NCBI GenBank assembly: GCA_031769625.1 | Contig: JAUIMM010000566.1 | Coordinates: forward strand, 3,539,001 to 3,603,000 | Length of the DNA stretch: 64,000 nt | Reading direction: 5' to 3' | Origin: Taudactylus pleione | Taxonomy: Eukaryota > Chordata > Amphibia > Anura > Myobatrachidae | Part shown: positions 54,610 to 64,000 of the stretch, piece by piece | How the letters are laid out: every line of letters begins with the position of its first letter | Numbering within the stretch: position 1 is the stretch's first letter | Translations under genes and position numbers: made by a program | Notes under the pieces: model-generated | Databases searched by the model: none | What the model was told of the DNA's origin: nothing | Seen by the model: the letters and a program-made list of their open reading frames with translations, nothing else

Positions 54610-57600
54610 ACAGAGACATACTGAGGCCTGGGGGGGCATGGAGACATATAAACCTATGACTAAGGAGGAAACATGGAGACATACACACCTGTGACTGGGG
54701 GGGGCGGCATGGAGACATACACACCTGTGACTGGGGGGGGCGGCATGGAGACATACACACCTGTGACTGGGGGAGTGGCATGGAGACATACACACCTGTG
54801 ACTTGGGTGGCGGCATGGAGACATACACACCTGTGACTGGGGGGGGTGGCATGGAGACATACACACCTGTGACTGGGGGGGCATGGAGACATATAGGCCC
54901 TGATTCAGAGCCGGACGCAAGTCGCTGCTCGTTCGCTCCGAGCGATGTTTGCCCAACTGCGCATGCGTACGGATCGTTATACGCATGCGCGAACAACTCA
55001 GTGCGGCCGAAATTCATGTGCTCGCAAAATAGCGAATGCCTGATAATTTGAGTGACAGAAAGAGGCGTATGTGGGTGGTAACAGGGGAAGGTGCTTGAAA
55101 ACGGGGAGTGGAGATCCGATCGCAGGAGTGCTTAAAGGTCAAAACGGGCGTTTTATGGGTGTGCATATTTAAAACAGCAGCGTCATTGACCACGTCACTG
55201 GGTTATTTTAGAGCCAGAACTGCTCGCAAAATTGTGGTAGCAAACACCAGCCCCAAGAAAAGCGAGCAGTTCATACCCTGGTCGATGTACTCGATTAATC
55301 TAATAAATAGCGGACATGACGTAGGATGCGAGCGGCCAGGGGGCGTATTTTTTCAAAAAACGAACGCAAGTTTTGTTCGCTCGTTCAGACCTAGAGGCGT
55401 GAACAGACCGCAAACAGCGAATGGTTCATTTGAATAGCCACCCCTTGTTTTAGAACGAACGACCGCAAATAGCGAGTGGCTCTGAATGAGGGCCATAAAC
55501 CTATGACTAAGGAGGAAACATGGAGACATACACACCTGTGACTGGGGGGGGTGGCATGGAGACATACACACCTGTGACTGGGGGAGTGGCATGGAGACAT
55601 ACACACCTGTGACTGGGGGGGGAAACATGGAGACATACACACCTGTGACTGGGGGGGGTGGCATGGAGACATACACACCTGTGACTGAGGGGGGGGGGAG
55701 ACATGGAGACATACACACCTGTGACTGGGGGGGTAACATGGAGACATACACACCTGTGACTGGGGGAGTGGCATGGAGACATACACACCTGTGACTGGGG
55801 GGGGAAACATGGAGACATACACACCTGTGACTGGGGGGGGGTGGCATGGAGACATACACACCTGTGACTGAGGGGGGAAACATGGAGACATACACACCTG
55901 TGACTGGGGGGGGTGGCATGGAGACATACACACCTGTGACTGAGGGGGGGGAGACATGGAGACATACACACCTGTGACTGGGGGGGTAACATGGAGACAT
56001 ACACACCTGTGACTGAGGGGGGAAACATGGAGACATACACACCTGTGACTGGGGGGGTGGCATGGAGACATACACACCTGTAACTGAGGGGGGAAACATG
56101 GAGACATACACACCTGTGACTGGGGGGGTGGCATGGAGACATACACACCTGTGACTGGGGAGGAGATGGAGACATACACACCTGTGACTGAGGGGGGAAA
56201 CATGGAGACATACACACCTGTGACTGGGGGGGAGATGGAGACATACACACCTGTGACTGAGGGGGGAAACATGGAGACATACACACCTGTGACTGGGGGG
56301 GTGGCATGGAGACATACATACCTGTGACTGAAAGGGGGGGAGACATGGAGACATACACACCTGTGACTGGGGGGAGGCATGGAAACATACACACCTGTGA
56401 CTAAGGAGGAAACATGGAGACATACACACCTGTGACTGAAGGGGGAAACATGGAGACATACACACCTGTGACTAAGGAGGAAACATGGAGACATACACAC
56501 CTGTGACTGGTGGGGGGGGAGGCATGGAGACATACACACCTGTGACTGGGGAGGAGGCATGGAGACATACACACCTGTGACTGAGGGGGGAAACATGGAG
56601 ACATACACACCTGTGACTGGGGGGGAGGCATGGAGACATACACACCTGTGACTAGGGGGGCGGCATGGAGACATACACACCTGTGACTGGGGGGGTGGCA
56701 TGGAGACATACACACCTGTGACTGGGGGGGGGCGGCATGGAGACATACACACCTGTGACTGGGGGGAGGCATGGAAACATACACACCTGTGACTAAGGAG
56801 GAAACATGGAGACATACACACCTGTGACTGGGGGGGAGGCATGGAGACATACACACCTGTGACTGAGGGGGGAAACATGGAGACATACACACCTGTGACT
56901 AAGGAGGAAACATGGAGACATACACACCTGTGACTGGTGGGGGGGGAGGCATGGAGACATACACACCTGTGACTGGGGAGGAGGCATGGAGACATACACA
57001 CCTGTGACTGAGGGGGGAAACATGGAGACATACACACCTGTGACTGGGGAGGGCTGCATGGAGACATACACACCTGTGACTGGGGGGGTGGCATGGAGAC
57101 ATACACACCTGTAACTGGGGGGGTGGCATGGAGACATACACACCTGTGACTGAGGGGGGCAGCATGGAGACATACACACCTGTGACTGGGGGGGAGGCAG
57201 GGAGACATACACACCTGTGACTAAGGAGGAAACATGGAGACATACACACCTGTGACTGGGGGGGAGGCATGGAGACATACACACCTGTGACTGGGGGGGG
57301 CGGCATGGAGACATACACACCTGTGACTGGGGGGGGGCGGCATGGAGACATACACACCTGTGACTGGGGGGGGCGGCATGGAGACATACACACCTGTGAC
57401 TGGGGGGGCGGCATGGAGACATACACACCTGTGACTGGGGGGGGCGGCATGGAGACATACACACCTGTGACTAAGGAGGAAACATGGAGACATACACACC
57501 TGTGACTGGGGGGGTGGCATGGAGACATACACACCTGTGACTGAGGGGGGTGGCATGGAGACATACACATCTGTGACTGGGGGGGACAGCATGGAGACAT

Positions 57601-58880
57601 ACACACCTGTGACTAAGGGGGGAAACATGGAGACATACACACCTGTGACTGGGGGGGAGGCATGGAAACATACACACCTGTGACTTGGGGGGAGATGGAG
57701 ACATACACAACTGTGACTGTGGGGGGGAGACATGGAGACATACACACCTGTGACTGGGGAGGACATGGAGACATACACACCTGTGACTGGGGGGGACATG
57801 GAGACATACACAACTGCGACTGTGGGGGGGAGACATGGAGATATACACACCTATGACTGGGGGGGGCGGCATGGAGACATACACACCTGTGACTAAGGAG
57901 GAAACATGGAGACATACACACCTGTGACTGGGGGGGGGAAACATGGAGACATACACACCTGTGACTGGGGGGGAGATGGAGACATACACAACTGCGACTG
58001 TGGGGGGGGAGACGTGGAGACATACACACCTGTGACTGGGGGGGACATGGAGACATACACACCTGTGACTAAGGAGGAAACATGGAGACATACACACCTG
58101 TGACTGGGGGGGGAAACATGGAGACATACACACCTGTGACTGGGGGAGTGGCATGGAGACATACACACCTGTGACTGGGGGGAAGGCAGGGAGACATACA
58201 CACCTGTGACTGGGGGGGAGGCATGGAGACATACACACCTGTGACTGGGGAGGACATGGAGACATACACACCTGTGACTGGGGGGGAGATGGAGACATAC
58301 ACAACTGCGACTGTGGGGGGGAGACATGGAGACATACACACCTGTGACTGGGGGGGGCGGCATGGAGACATACACACCTGTGACTAAGGGGGAAACATGG
58401 AGACATACACACCTGTGACTGGGGGGAGATGGAGACCTACACAACTGCGACTGTGGGGGGGGGAGACATGGAGACATACACACCTGTGCCTGGGGGGAGG
58501 TGGACATGAAGAAACTCACACTGGTGACTGTGGGGGGGGGACATGTAGAGATACACAGTTGTGACTGGTGGGGGAGTGAGTACACATACAGTATACACTG
58601 GTGTCTGGGGGAGGGGAACATGGAGACACACACACTATGGCATGAGGGGAGACATGGAGACATACACACTGGGGCTGGAGGTAGCGGGACACGGAGACAT
58701 ACACTGTGTGTCTCCATGTCCCCCTCCCCCCACCTCCAGTGTGTATGATACACACTGGAGGTGCGGGTATGGAGATATAACCATTGGTAACTTGGAGGGG
58801 GGCATGGAGACATATACATTGGGGGCCTGAGGGGAGACATCCACACTGAGGTCTGAGGGGGGACATGGATATATACACAT
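54610..58880. repeat. G-run-rich minisatellite, unit about 33-37 bp
   Basis: The unit is catggagacatacacacctg, then tgactg and a run of four to nine G, then ggcat or aaacat. Two main variants alternate: the G-run type and ctaaggaggaaa. There are on the order of ninety units, becoming diverged after about 58430 (ctgcgactgtggggg, ctggtgactgtggggg). Since most units lack minus-strand stops, frames of up to 607 codons appear (55391-57214) in all phases. Each unit on the plus strand adds one long G run. Confidence 0.97.
54896..55494. mobile_element. Palindromic MITE (ggccctgattcagag) inside the minisatellite
   Basis: Ends ggccctgattcagagcc and ggctctgaatgagggcc are inverse. The 3-bp word ata is on both sides (54893-54895, 55495-55497). 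The neighbouring unit at 54646-54672 shows the uninterrupted sequence with a single ata. Interior arms repeat gcgcatgcg and aacgagcg-like words. Confidence 0.9.
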
Positions 58881-59287
58881 ATATGACCGAAGTAGACAGG
58901 CACACATAGTAAACTAAAGAGAACAAGGAAGGGGTGCTCTGACAGGAAATACAGAGAGGAGGAGAAGCACAGGTCAGATGGCATCACACTTACTGTAGAG
59001 TGTGGCCATCTGTGGGTCTTGAATAGTGCAATCCCATCATCTTCTGTTGTCCCTCTGTCCTGTGGTCGGGGCTAAAGGTGTTGGGCAGTGGCACGCAGAA
59101 TACATTACTGTGCCGGCACCCGCCCACAACTCCGCAGGTGAAGGGGGTAAAAATATCTGTTTAATAATAAAACACTTTTTTTTACATACAGTATCTTGCT
59201 GGTCGGGAGAGGTGGGCCCCCTAGGACCCACCGGGCCCTAGGCGTCAGCCTCTGTTGCCTTGTGGTAAATCCGGCCCTGAACCCAGT

Positions 59288-59732
59288 CCTAGTAAAGTAT
59301 ATAACAAATGGAAAAATCAAAACATGAGAGTTTTATATAATTCACGGGCTACTTCGGAAAACATGTAAACAAGTTTATCATTATATTCAGTGCTTTCTAT
59401 GTGCCAATTCAGGCACTGCGTACCATAACCTTTCCCAAGCAGAATTGCTCTTCATCTTTACTGAGGGTGCACAGCAGCATCAATGCTGTGTCTCTATTTA
59501 CATGTGCTAAGTGGAGTGCGCTCCTCGATTGAGAGCTCAGCACATGCTCCTCTCTCTCACGCTGGTCATCAGGTATGTTAGTGTCTTAATTGGAGATAAT
59601 CGTGTAAGGGTGCAGGACTTGGAGCTCAAACCCCCACTATAAAATAAATTATTTTTTCTACAGAAATTTTAATCTGAAGCCAGTTGCTTGTATGAAGTCT
59701 TGATTATATGTCCAGGTCTGTTTACCTAAATT
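59288..59732. other. No gene seen
   Basis: AT-rich sequence with no notable repeat; short frames only. Confidence 0.5.
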
Positions 59733-60575
59733 CAGTGGTTCCCAAACTTTCTGGAATCACAGCGCCCTAGGGTATCAGCATTTTTTTTCATGGCACCCCT
59801 AGGCCAAAAATTTCTCATTGAAAATTATTAAATTAACTAAATTGTGCTTACCTGTCATCCTTAGGTTCAGCTATGTAGTGGTTACCTGTCATCCTTAGGT
59901 TCAGCTATGTGGTGGTTACCTGTCATCCTTAGGTCCAGCTATGCGGTTGTTACCTGTCAGCCTTAGGTCATACTTGCCGACTATCTGGCTGCTCCTTCCA
60001 GGAGGGAGCAGCCAGATCGGCAGGGGGGCGTGGTCGACAAAAAGGGGGCGTGGCCGGGCGGGCTGAAGGCAGTTTGCGGGTGTAACATTGGGTGGGGCCA
60101 AGCGATCGCGTCATTTTGGCCCCGCCCCCGCTACACAATGCCGAAAAACAGGCATTGTGAAGCAGGGGGCGGGGCCAAAATGACGCGAATCACGGCAGCG
60201 CCCCCCCGCTGCGGGGGTTTAGCAGGTACTGGCGGGGGGGAGACGGGGGATCGGCGGCAGGCGCGAGACTTGCCTGCCTTTCCGGGGGGGCGGGAGCTGC
60301 ACCCGTTTATCGGGAGGCTCCCGTCCGAATCGGGAGGGTAGGCAACCCTGCCTTAGGTTCAGCTATGTGGTGGTTAACTGTCATCCTTAGGTTCAGCTAT
60401 GTGGTGGTAGACAGTATTTGTCTTCTGTTTGTCCACATATTTTATGATTGGCAGCCAACAGCACTGGTTTTACCTATCACATGGATCATAAATAATGATT
60501 TGTTCCCGGACCACAAACCCTTGGTACCCCTGCAAGTGCCCTGCGGTAACCCAGCACCCAATTTGGAAACTACTG
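59733..60575. mobile_element. hAT MITE (cagtggttcccaaac family), enlarged and invaded
   Basis: Starts cagtggttcccaaacttt as at 1423, ends ccaatttggaaactactg. Flanks cctaaatt (59725-59732) and cctaaatg (60577-60584) are nearly equal. The unit ggttacctgtcatccttagg plus ttcagctatgtggt is present four or five times (59845-60405); the 1423 copy has one. A second MITE (59969-60350) is inserted in one of these units. Confidence 0.85.
59969..60350. mobile_element. GC-rich MITE nested in the previous one, perfect 8-bp TSD
   Basis: Starts catacttgccgactatctgg, ends gggagggtaggcaaccctg. ccttaggt occurs at 59961-59968 and 60351-60358. It is the sister, in inverse orientation, of 30949-31312; both share gcattgtgaagcagggggcg and cgggaggctcccg. 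The frame 60030-60341 is not a gene. Confidence 0.93.
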
Positions 60576-60679
60576 CCCTAAATGATAGCTGTGTTAAAAA
60601 CAGCATTTTAACAGATTTTAAATTACAAAAGTCATTAAGTCATATTTCACTTCTATCTTGGGTGTGGCATAAGAGATAG

Positions 60680-61877
60680 ACAGTAAAAAGGTCAACAGTG
60701 TCTAGATAGACACCAGATGTTAGACAGTCAATAGGTAGACAGGGACAAAAGGTCGACATGTAAGAAGGTCGACAGGTACAAATGGTCAATGGGGTCAAAA
60801 GTCGACACACAAAAAATGGTCGACACCTGATTTTTAACAAAATTTGCTTTAATCTGCACCCTAGCCCTCCCCTTGGTGCCTAACCCTTCCTCCTGGTGAC
60901 TAACCCGAACCATTGGGGTAGGTGCGTGACCCTAACCGTCCCTTCTAGTGCCAAACCTTAACCATCCCTCATGGTCTATAACCATCGTGGTAAGGGCCTA
61001 ACCTAACAAATAAAAACGTGTCAAGCATTTTTGTGTCTACCTGTTGAACCTGTAGACCATTTGTACCTGTCAACATTCTTAAATGTCGACCCTACTTCCC
61101 CACTAGGGCACCTAACACTTGGTTGCTTTTGCTCTGTTGCTTATTTGGGTATTATGGTCGCCAATGTAGCAATAATAATAAATAATAATAATTTTATTTA
61201 GATAGCGCTTTTCTCCCATAGGACTCAAAGTCGCTTTACAGACATCAGAAAACATGGTACATTGTACAAGGATTTGGTGTTGCAAAAAAATAGAAAACCA
61301 CACCGAGATAATTAAAATCAACAGAAACCTAGAGAGCACAATAAGCATATTGCGGGGTTGGTGCAGACATTTTGGGAAATAACTTCCATGGGTTATATAT
61401 TCCACCCACAAAAGTACCAAATGAGGCAACCGTCTTGGGCGCACTACGTAGGATTACCCTGGGTGGAATAGGTTACGCCTAGAAGAGATGACACAAAATG
61501 GGTGGTTGCAAAATCCTGATGCTAGGAGTAGGGTCCCAACATAATAGTCAGGTCCATGTATTTTTCATCCCATCCACGAGTGTACCAGGAGAAGCAGCTA
61601 TGTTGGGCGCACTACGAAGGTTGCACTTGGGTGGGTGATAAACCATATGTATATTATACATGTCCTTGTTCTCCATTGTATTTGTATTGTACGGTTAGTC
61701 ACTTTTTTGGTTATGTACTTTGTAAGGCGCTGCGGAACACTTGTGGCGCCAAATAAATAAACAATAATAATAATTTAGTGTGTCAACCTTTTGCCCCTTT
61801 TGACCTTTTGTCCCTGTCAACTTATTGTCTGTCTAACATATGGTGTCTACCCTGATATTGTCGACCTTTTTACTGTC
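60680..61877. mobile_element. Palindromic 'gtcgac' MITE split by LINE-like sequence
   Basis: The left arm (60680-60800: cagtaaaaaggtcaacagtg, tctagatagacacca, agggacaaaaggtcgac) and right arm (61785-61877: tttgtccctgtcaactt, atggtgtctaccctg, gtcgacctttttactg) are inverse. The middle-left part (60850-61010) is a C-strand version of the ttaggcacc repeat (cctaacccttcc, gtgcctaaccc). An insertion separates the arms from about 61130 to 61775. Confidence 0.8.
61185..61770. mobile_element. LINE 3'-end pieces inserted in the palindromic MITE
   Basis: 61190-61260 on the minus strand carries an L2/Rex-like tail (gactttgagtcctatggga, agcgc, ATT repeats). 61665-61770 on the plus strand carries tactttgtaaggcgctgcgg then aacacttgtggcgcc and AATA repeats. 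The middle (61380-61640) has two related units with cccaca/catcc..agtaccaa.tgaggca and tgttgggcgcactacg. It is probably an inverted pair of LINE ends or two insertions. Confidence 0.6.
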
Positions 61878-62291
61878 AATCTACAGTCCGGAACCCTTCT
61901 ATCTTGTACTTTTAAAATTAAGTCATGCGACAATTGATTTCACGGCTTAAAAAAATTATCAAGTTATCAAAATAAAACACAACATGCAATCCTCAAAGAT
62001 CCATGACATGGACAAATGTAGCAGCCTTTATCAACAGACAATTCTGTTTAACTAGTATAATAGAGTAATAGTTTATAGCACACTTGTCCAGAGTATGGAA
62101 GTTACTATAAATCTTGTATCAACTTAGAATATTGGTGAGTATTTTTTCTTATAGAAAACTATTACTGTCACATCCAGCGCTAGAGTAACTATTGCTACAC
62201 AGGGCTCTTGTTGGAGGTGTAGACAGTATGTACCTCACACCTCATGCCTCTCAGGAGTATCCACAGCCTTGCCTTGTTTCACTAGTGAGAG
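61878..62291. other. No gene seen
   Basis: AT-rich sequence; nothing recognised upstream of the possible exon on the other strand. Confidence 0.5.
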
Positions 62292-62301
62292 CTTTATTTT
62301 A

Positions 62302-62477
62302 AAGACCTATCCCTGAACTTGGTGTCAGGCATAGGGGCAGCTCGCGATGCACATTTTCCAGCCGGTTACAATAATTGACCTCTGCTCGCACCTCCATAAG
62401 CTGCGAGTAGAAATCAGCTACTGTTACTACATTTAGCCGCTGGAACGTGCCTCTCTTAATTGGATCTTCCCCATAGT
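62302..62477 (-). CDS. Possible 3' terminal exon of an unidentified host gene
   Basis: On the minus strand a strong 3' splice site, tgatgtttctttccacag, ends at 62478. The open stretch then reads (D)YGEDPIKRGTFQRLNV, TVADFYSQLMEVRAEVNYC, NRLENVHRELPLCLTPSSG, IGL and a TAA at 62301-62299. It has balanced, non-repetitive composition unlike the surrounding repeats. The exon would begin in phase 1 (the D codon is split). AATAAA follows the stop at once (62298-62293). I do not recognise the protein. It could instead be an internal exon with donor at atag|gtcttt, or a chance frame of about 59 codons. Confidence 0.4.
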
Positions 62478-62479
62478 CT

Positions 62480-63570
62480 GTGGAAAGAAACATCATGGAT
62501 GAAAGCAGGCCATTGGGTTAGGTGTATGGGACAAAATAAACATCATCCCTTGACTTGAGAAGTACGATCCCCCCAGCTAGGGAAAACAAGATGTACTGAT
62601 GGCGAGCATTCTGTATTCACTTGGATTTATTTAGCAACAATATGAGTATAGTTCAAAATGTACTGTAACTCATAGCAACCACACAGCACATACTTCTGAA
62701 TTCATTTAGTTAAACAATGAAATTAAATGTCTGATGATTGATTAGTAGACATAACGCTTTGTATGTATTCGTGCATACCTGCTGATAATACCCATTTTCT
62801 CAGGACAGTCTGTGTTTCTGGCCCTGCAAGGCATTTCTTACAGGTCTCCTGATTTAGGTGGCACAGTCACGATTTGAGACCTCTGGCCATATGTAATCTC
62901 TATAGCATATAATGGGCCCATTTTACCTAAAACCAATTCTGCCCCTCGAAGATGATTCCAGCAGGACATCAGACAGTTGCCAACATCAACAAGCGGTGAC
63001 GGGGGAAACAGCAAGTTTTACAGGGACGATATACTGTAAACTAACTATTGTATTTAATAGATGTTGCACAAAATGAAATATAAATGAACTTACAAATTGA
63101 TCTCATAAGTAAATAATGCATATTGTTTATTATTTGTATTGGTTTGGTCTTCAGTTTTAAGTAAATTCAATATCTGTGCTGTGAGGTCATTGTTGCAAGT
63201 ACTTTTTTACATTAAGCAAAATTTGGCCAACGGCTAGAATCACTAAATACTTTGCGGAGGAAACAGTAAGCCGAAGGCTTAACAATAAATGCAAAAAGAA
63301 ATGTGAAATATGTGTCTTACTGATGGATGATGTAGTATGATACATTTAGACGTTTTTCCTAGGGCTCCAGCTTGGGGCACCTATCGCCAAGGTAGTAGTG
63401 CAGCTTTAAGCTTCAAACTTAAAATCCAGGATCTTCATATTTTGCAAGTCCCTAAAGTAGGAAGTGAGGATAGTATGAGGAGAGACATGGCAGATCCGAT
63501 GCTGGAGGGGCATCTAAAATTAAAAAGCGCCCCCTCTTTATTTGTGACCAATCCTATCTGTTGAGTCAAG
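62480..63570. other. No gene seen; weak MITE remnant at 62773-62935
   Basis: 62773-62935 begins gtgcatacctgctgataata and includes ggacagtct, ggtctcctgatttaggtggc and cacgatttgaga, like a worn member of the catacctcccaac family (compare 28879-29088). The remainder is AT-rich. Confidence 0.45.
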
Positions 63571-63574
63571 AGGG

Positions 63575-64000
63575 GGGTCCAGGGCCTGATACAGAATCGC
63601 ATGTAATTCCATCTGCGTATAGATCTGGCACATGCATCAGGACTTATGGACCATTCACAGCCATAGGTTTCTCAGTCAGATCTCCACTTGAGACTGAGGA
63701 CCTCATTCAGAGTCGGTCGTTGCGGCCGCACGGTCGTAGGGGAAAGGGGCCGGATATGCAAATTAAGCGATCACAAGTTGCAGTCCTAAGATGAGATTGT
63801 TAGCTGAACGACCGAGGGTAAGAAGCGGCCGTAAGACTAAATAACACCCCCTTCTCGATCACAACACACGTCATCTCCTGGGATATAAGGATTAATCGCG
63901 ACCATCGGGAACCATCGGAGCTGGTCGTAGAGCTTAAGGTTGACCATACCCTCTCTTAACTACTACGATCAAGTCAGTGTAAAAACCTCCCATGTCACAT
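63575..64000. mobile_element. One or two MITEs of the cctgattcagag family, cut by window end
   Basis: gggcctgatacagaatcgca (63580) and gacctcattcagagtcggtc (63700) each resemble the family terminus. From 63700 the text has gcggccgcac, aagcggccg and cgatc blocks as in the family interior. The right end of the second lies outside the window. Confidence 0.6.

Larger units (their letters stand above)
53909..59279. mobile_element. 5.4-kb non-autonomous hAT element filled by a minisatellite
   Basis: The left end CAGAGCCGGCTTTAC and right end GTAAATCCGGCCCTG are inverse with two changes, of the CAGGGCCGG type common in vertebrate hAT elements. The word aacccagt is on both sides (53901-53908 and 59280-59287). 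No transposase is visible. The interior is a left segment (53925-54600), a minisatellite of about 35 bp (54610-58880), and a right segment (58900-59265). A 599-bp MITE sits inside the array. Such length for a non-autonomous element comes from minisatellite growth. Confidence 0.92.

Noticed and set aside
55391..57214. Minus-strand open frame of 607 codons, rich in CVCLHV/VSMPPP
   Set aside because: It runs through a 35-bp minisatellite; all three minus-strand phases are open and overlap, with a periodic peptide. There is no start context, splice site or other signal of a gene.

Overview
The window looks like intergenic DNA from a large, transposon-rich vertebrate genome, most probably an amphibian (frog), possibly a fish. 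The evidence is the mixture of elements: two tyrosine-recombinase retrotransposons (a DIRS and a Ngaro-like element), a chromodomain Ty3/Gypsy element, L2-type LINEs, a tRNA/V-SINE-like SINE, a Helitron, several hAT elements, and many palindromic MITEs with 3-bp or 8-bp target duplications. There are no Alu/B1 or L1 sequences. The species cannot be named from sequence alone. No bacterial genes, CRISPR, rRNA or intact cellular gene were seen. Nearly every long open frame is a decayed transposon gene or an artefact of tandem repeats. One possible host exon sits on the minus strand at 62302-62477.

Layout. 1-5909: decayed hAT transposon (ZBED type) with a 40-bp minisatellite in its leader, invaded by a SINE and three MITEs. 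6480-7700: TA microsatellite, LINE-like tail, palindromic hAT MITE and an antisense transposase scrap. About 9200-28680: a Ngaro-like retrotransposon (gag with zinc finger, RT/RNase H, start of a recombinase, and an SGNH-hydrolase ORF), split in its pol gene by a 14.2-kb block. That block (11453-25696) is a giant fold-back element. Its two arms carry 21-bp tandem repeats and an inward-facing CCAAT/TATA promoter-like segment. Each arm and the loop were invaded later: the left arm by a hAT-like MITE (12630-19696) that holds a whole DIRS element, which itself holds a TTAGG-rich MITE; the loop by a CAGGGCC MITE (19860-20185); the right arm by an L2 LINE (20817-24871).

28700-42300: further MITEs, a non-autonomous hAT relative with a 34-bp minisatellite (30727-33556), a 174-bp tandem duplication, and a Helitron with precise ends (36900-38031). 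42347-47989: a Ty3/Gypsy chromovirus-type element with both LTRs. 48500-53200: palindromic MITEs and a second Gypsy pol fragment split by an L2 tail. 53909-59279: a 5.4-kb non-autonomous hAT element with an exact 8-bp TSD, filled by a G-run-rich minisatellite of about 35 bp. 59733-61877: two nested MITE complexes. 62280-64000: possible exon and MITE remnants.

Nothing here forms a working pathway. What can be read is a stratigraphy: target duplications and matching arms give the relative order of many insertions, and in several places the opposite arm or a neighbouring repeat unit preserves the empty site.
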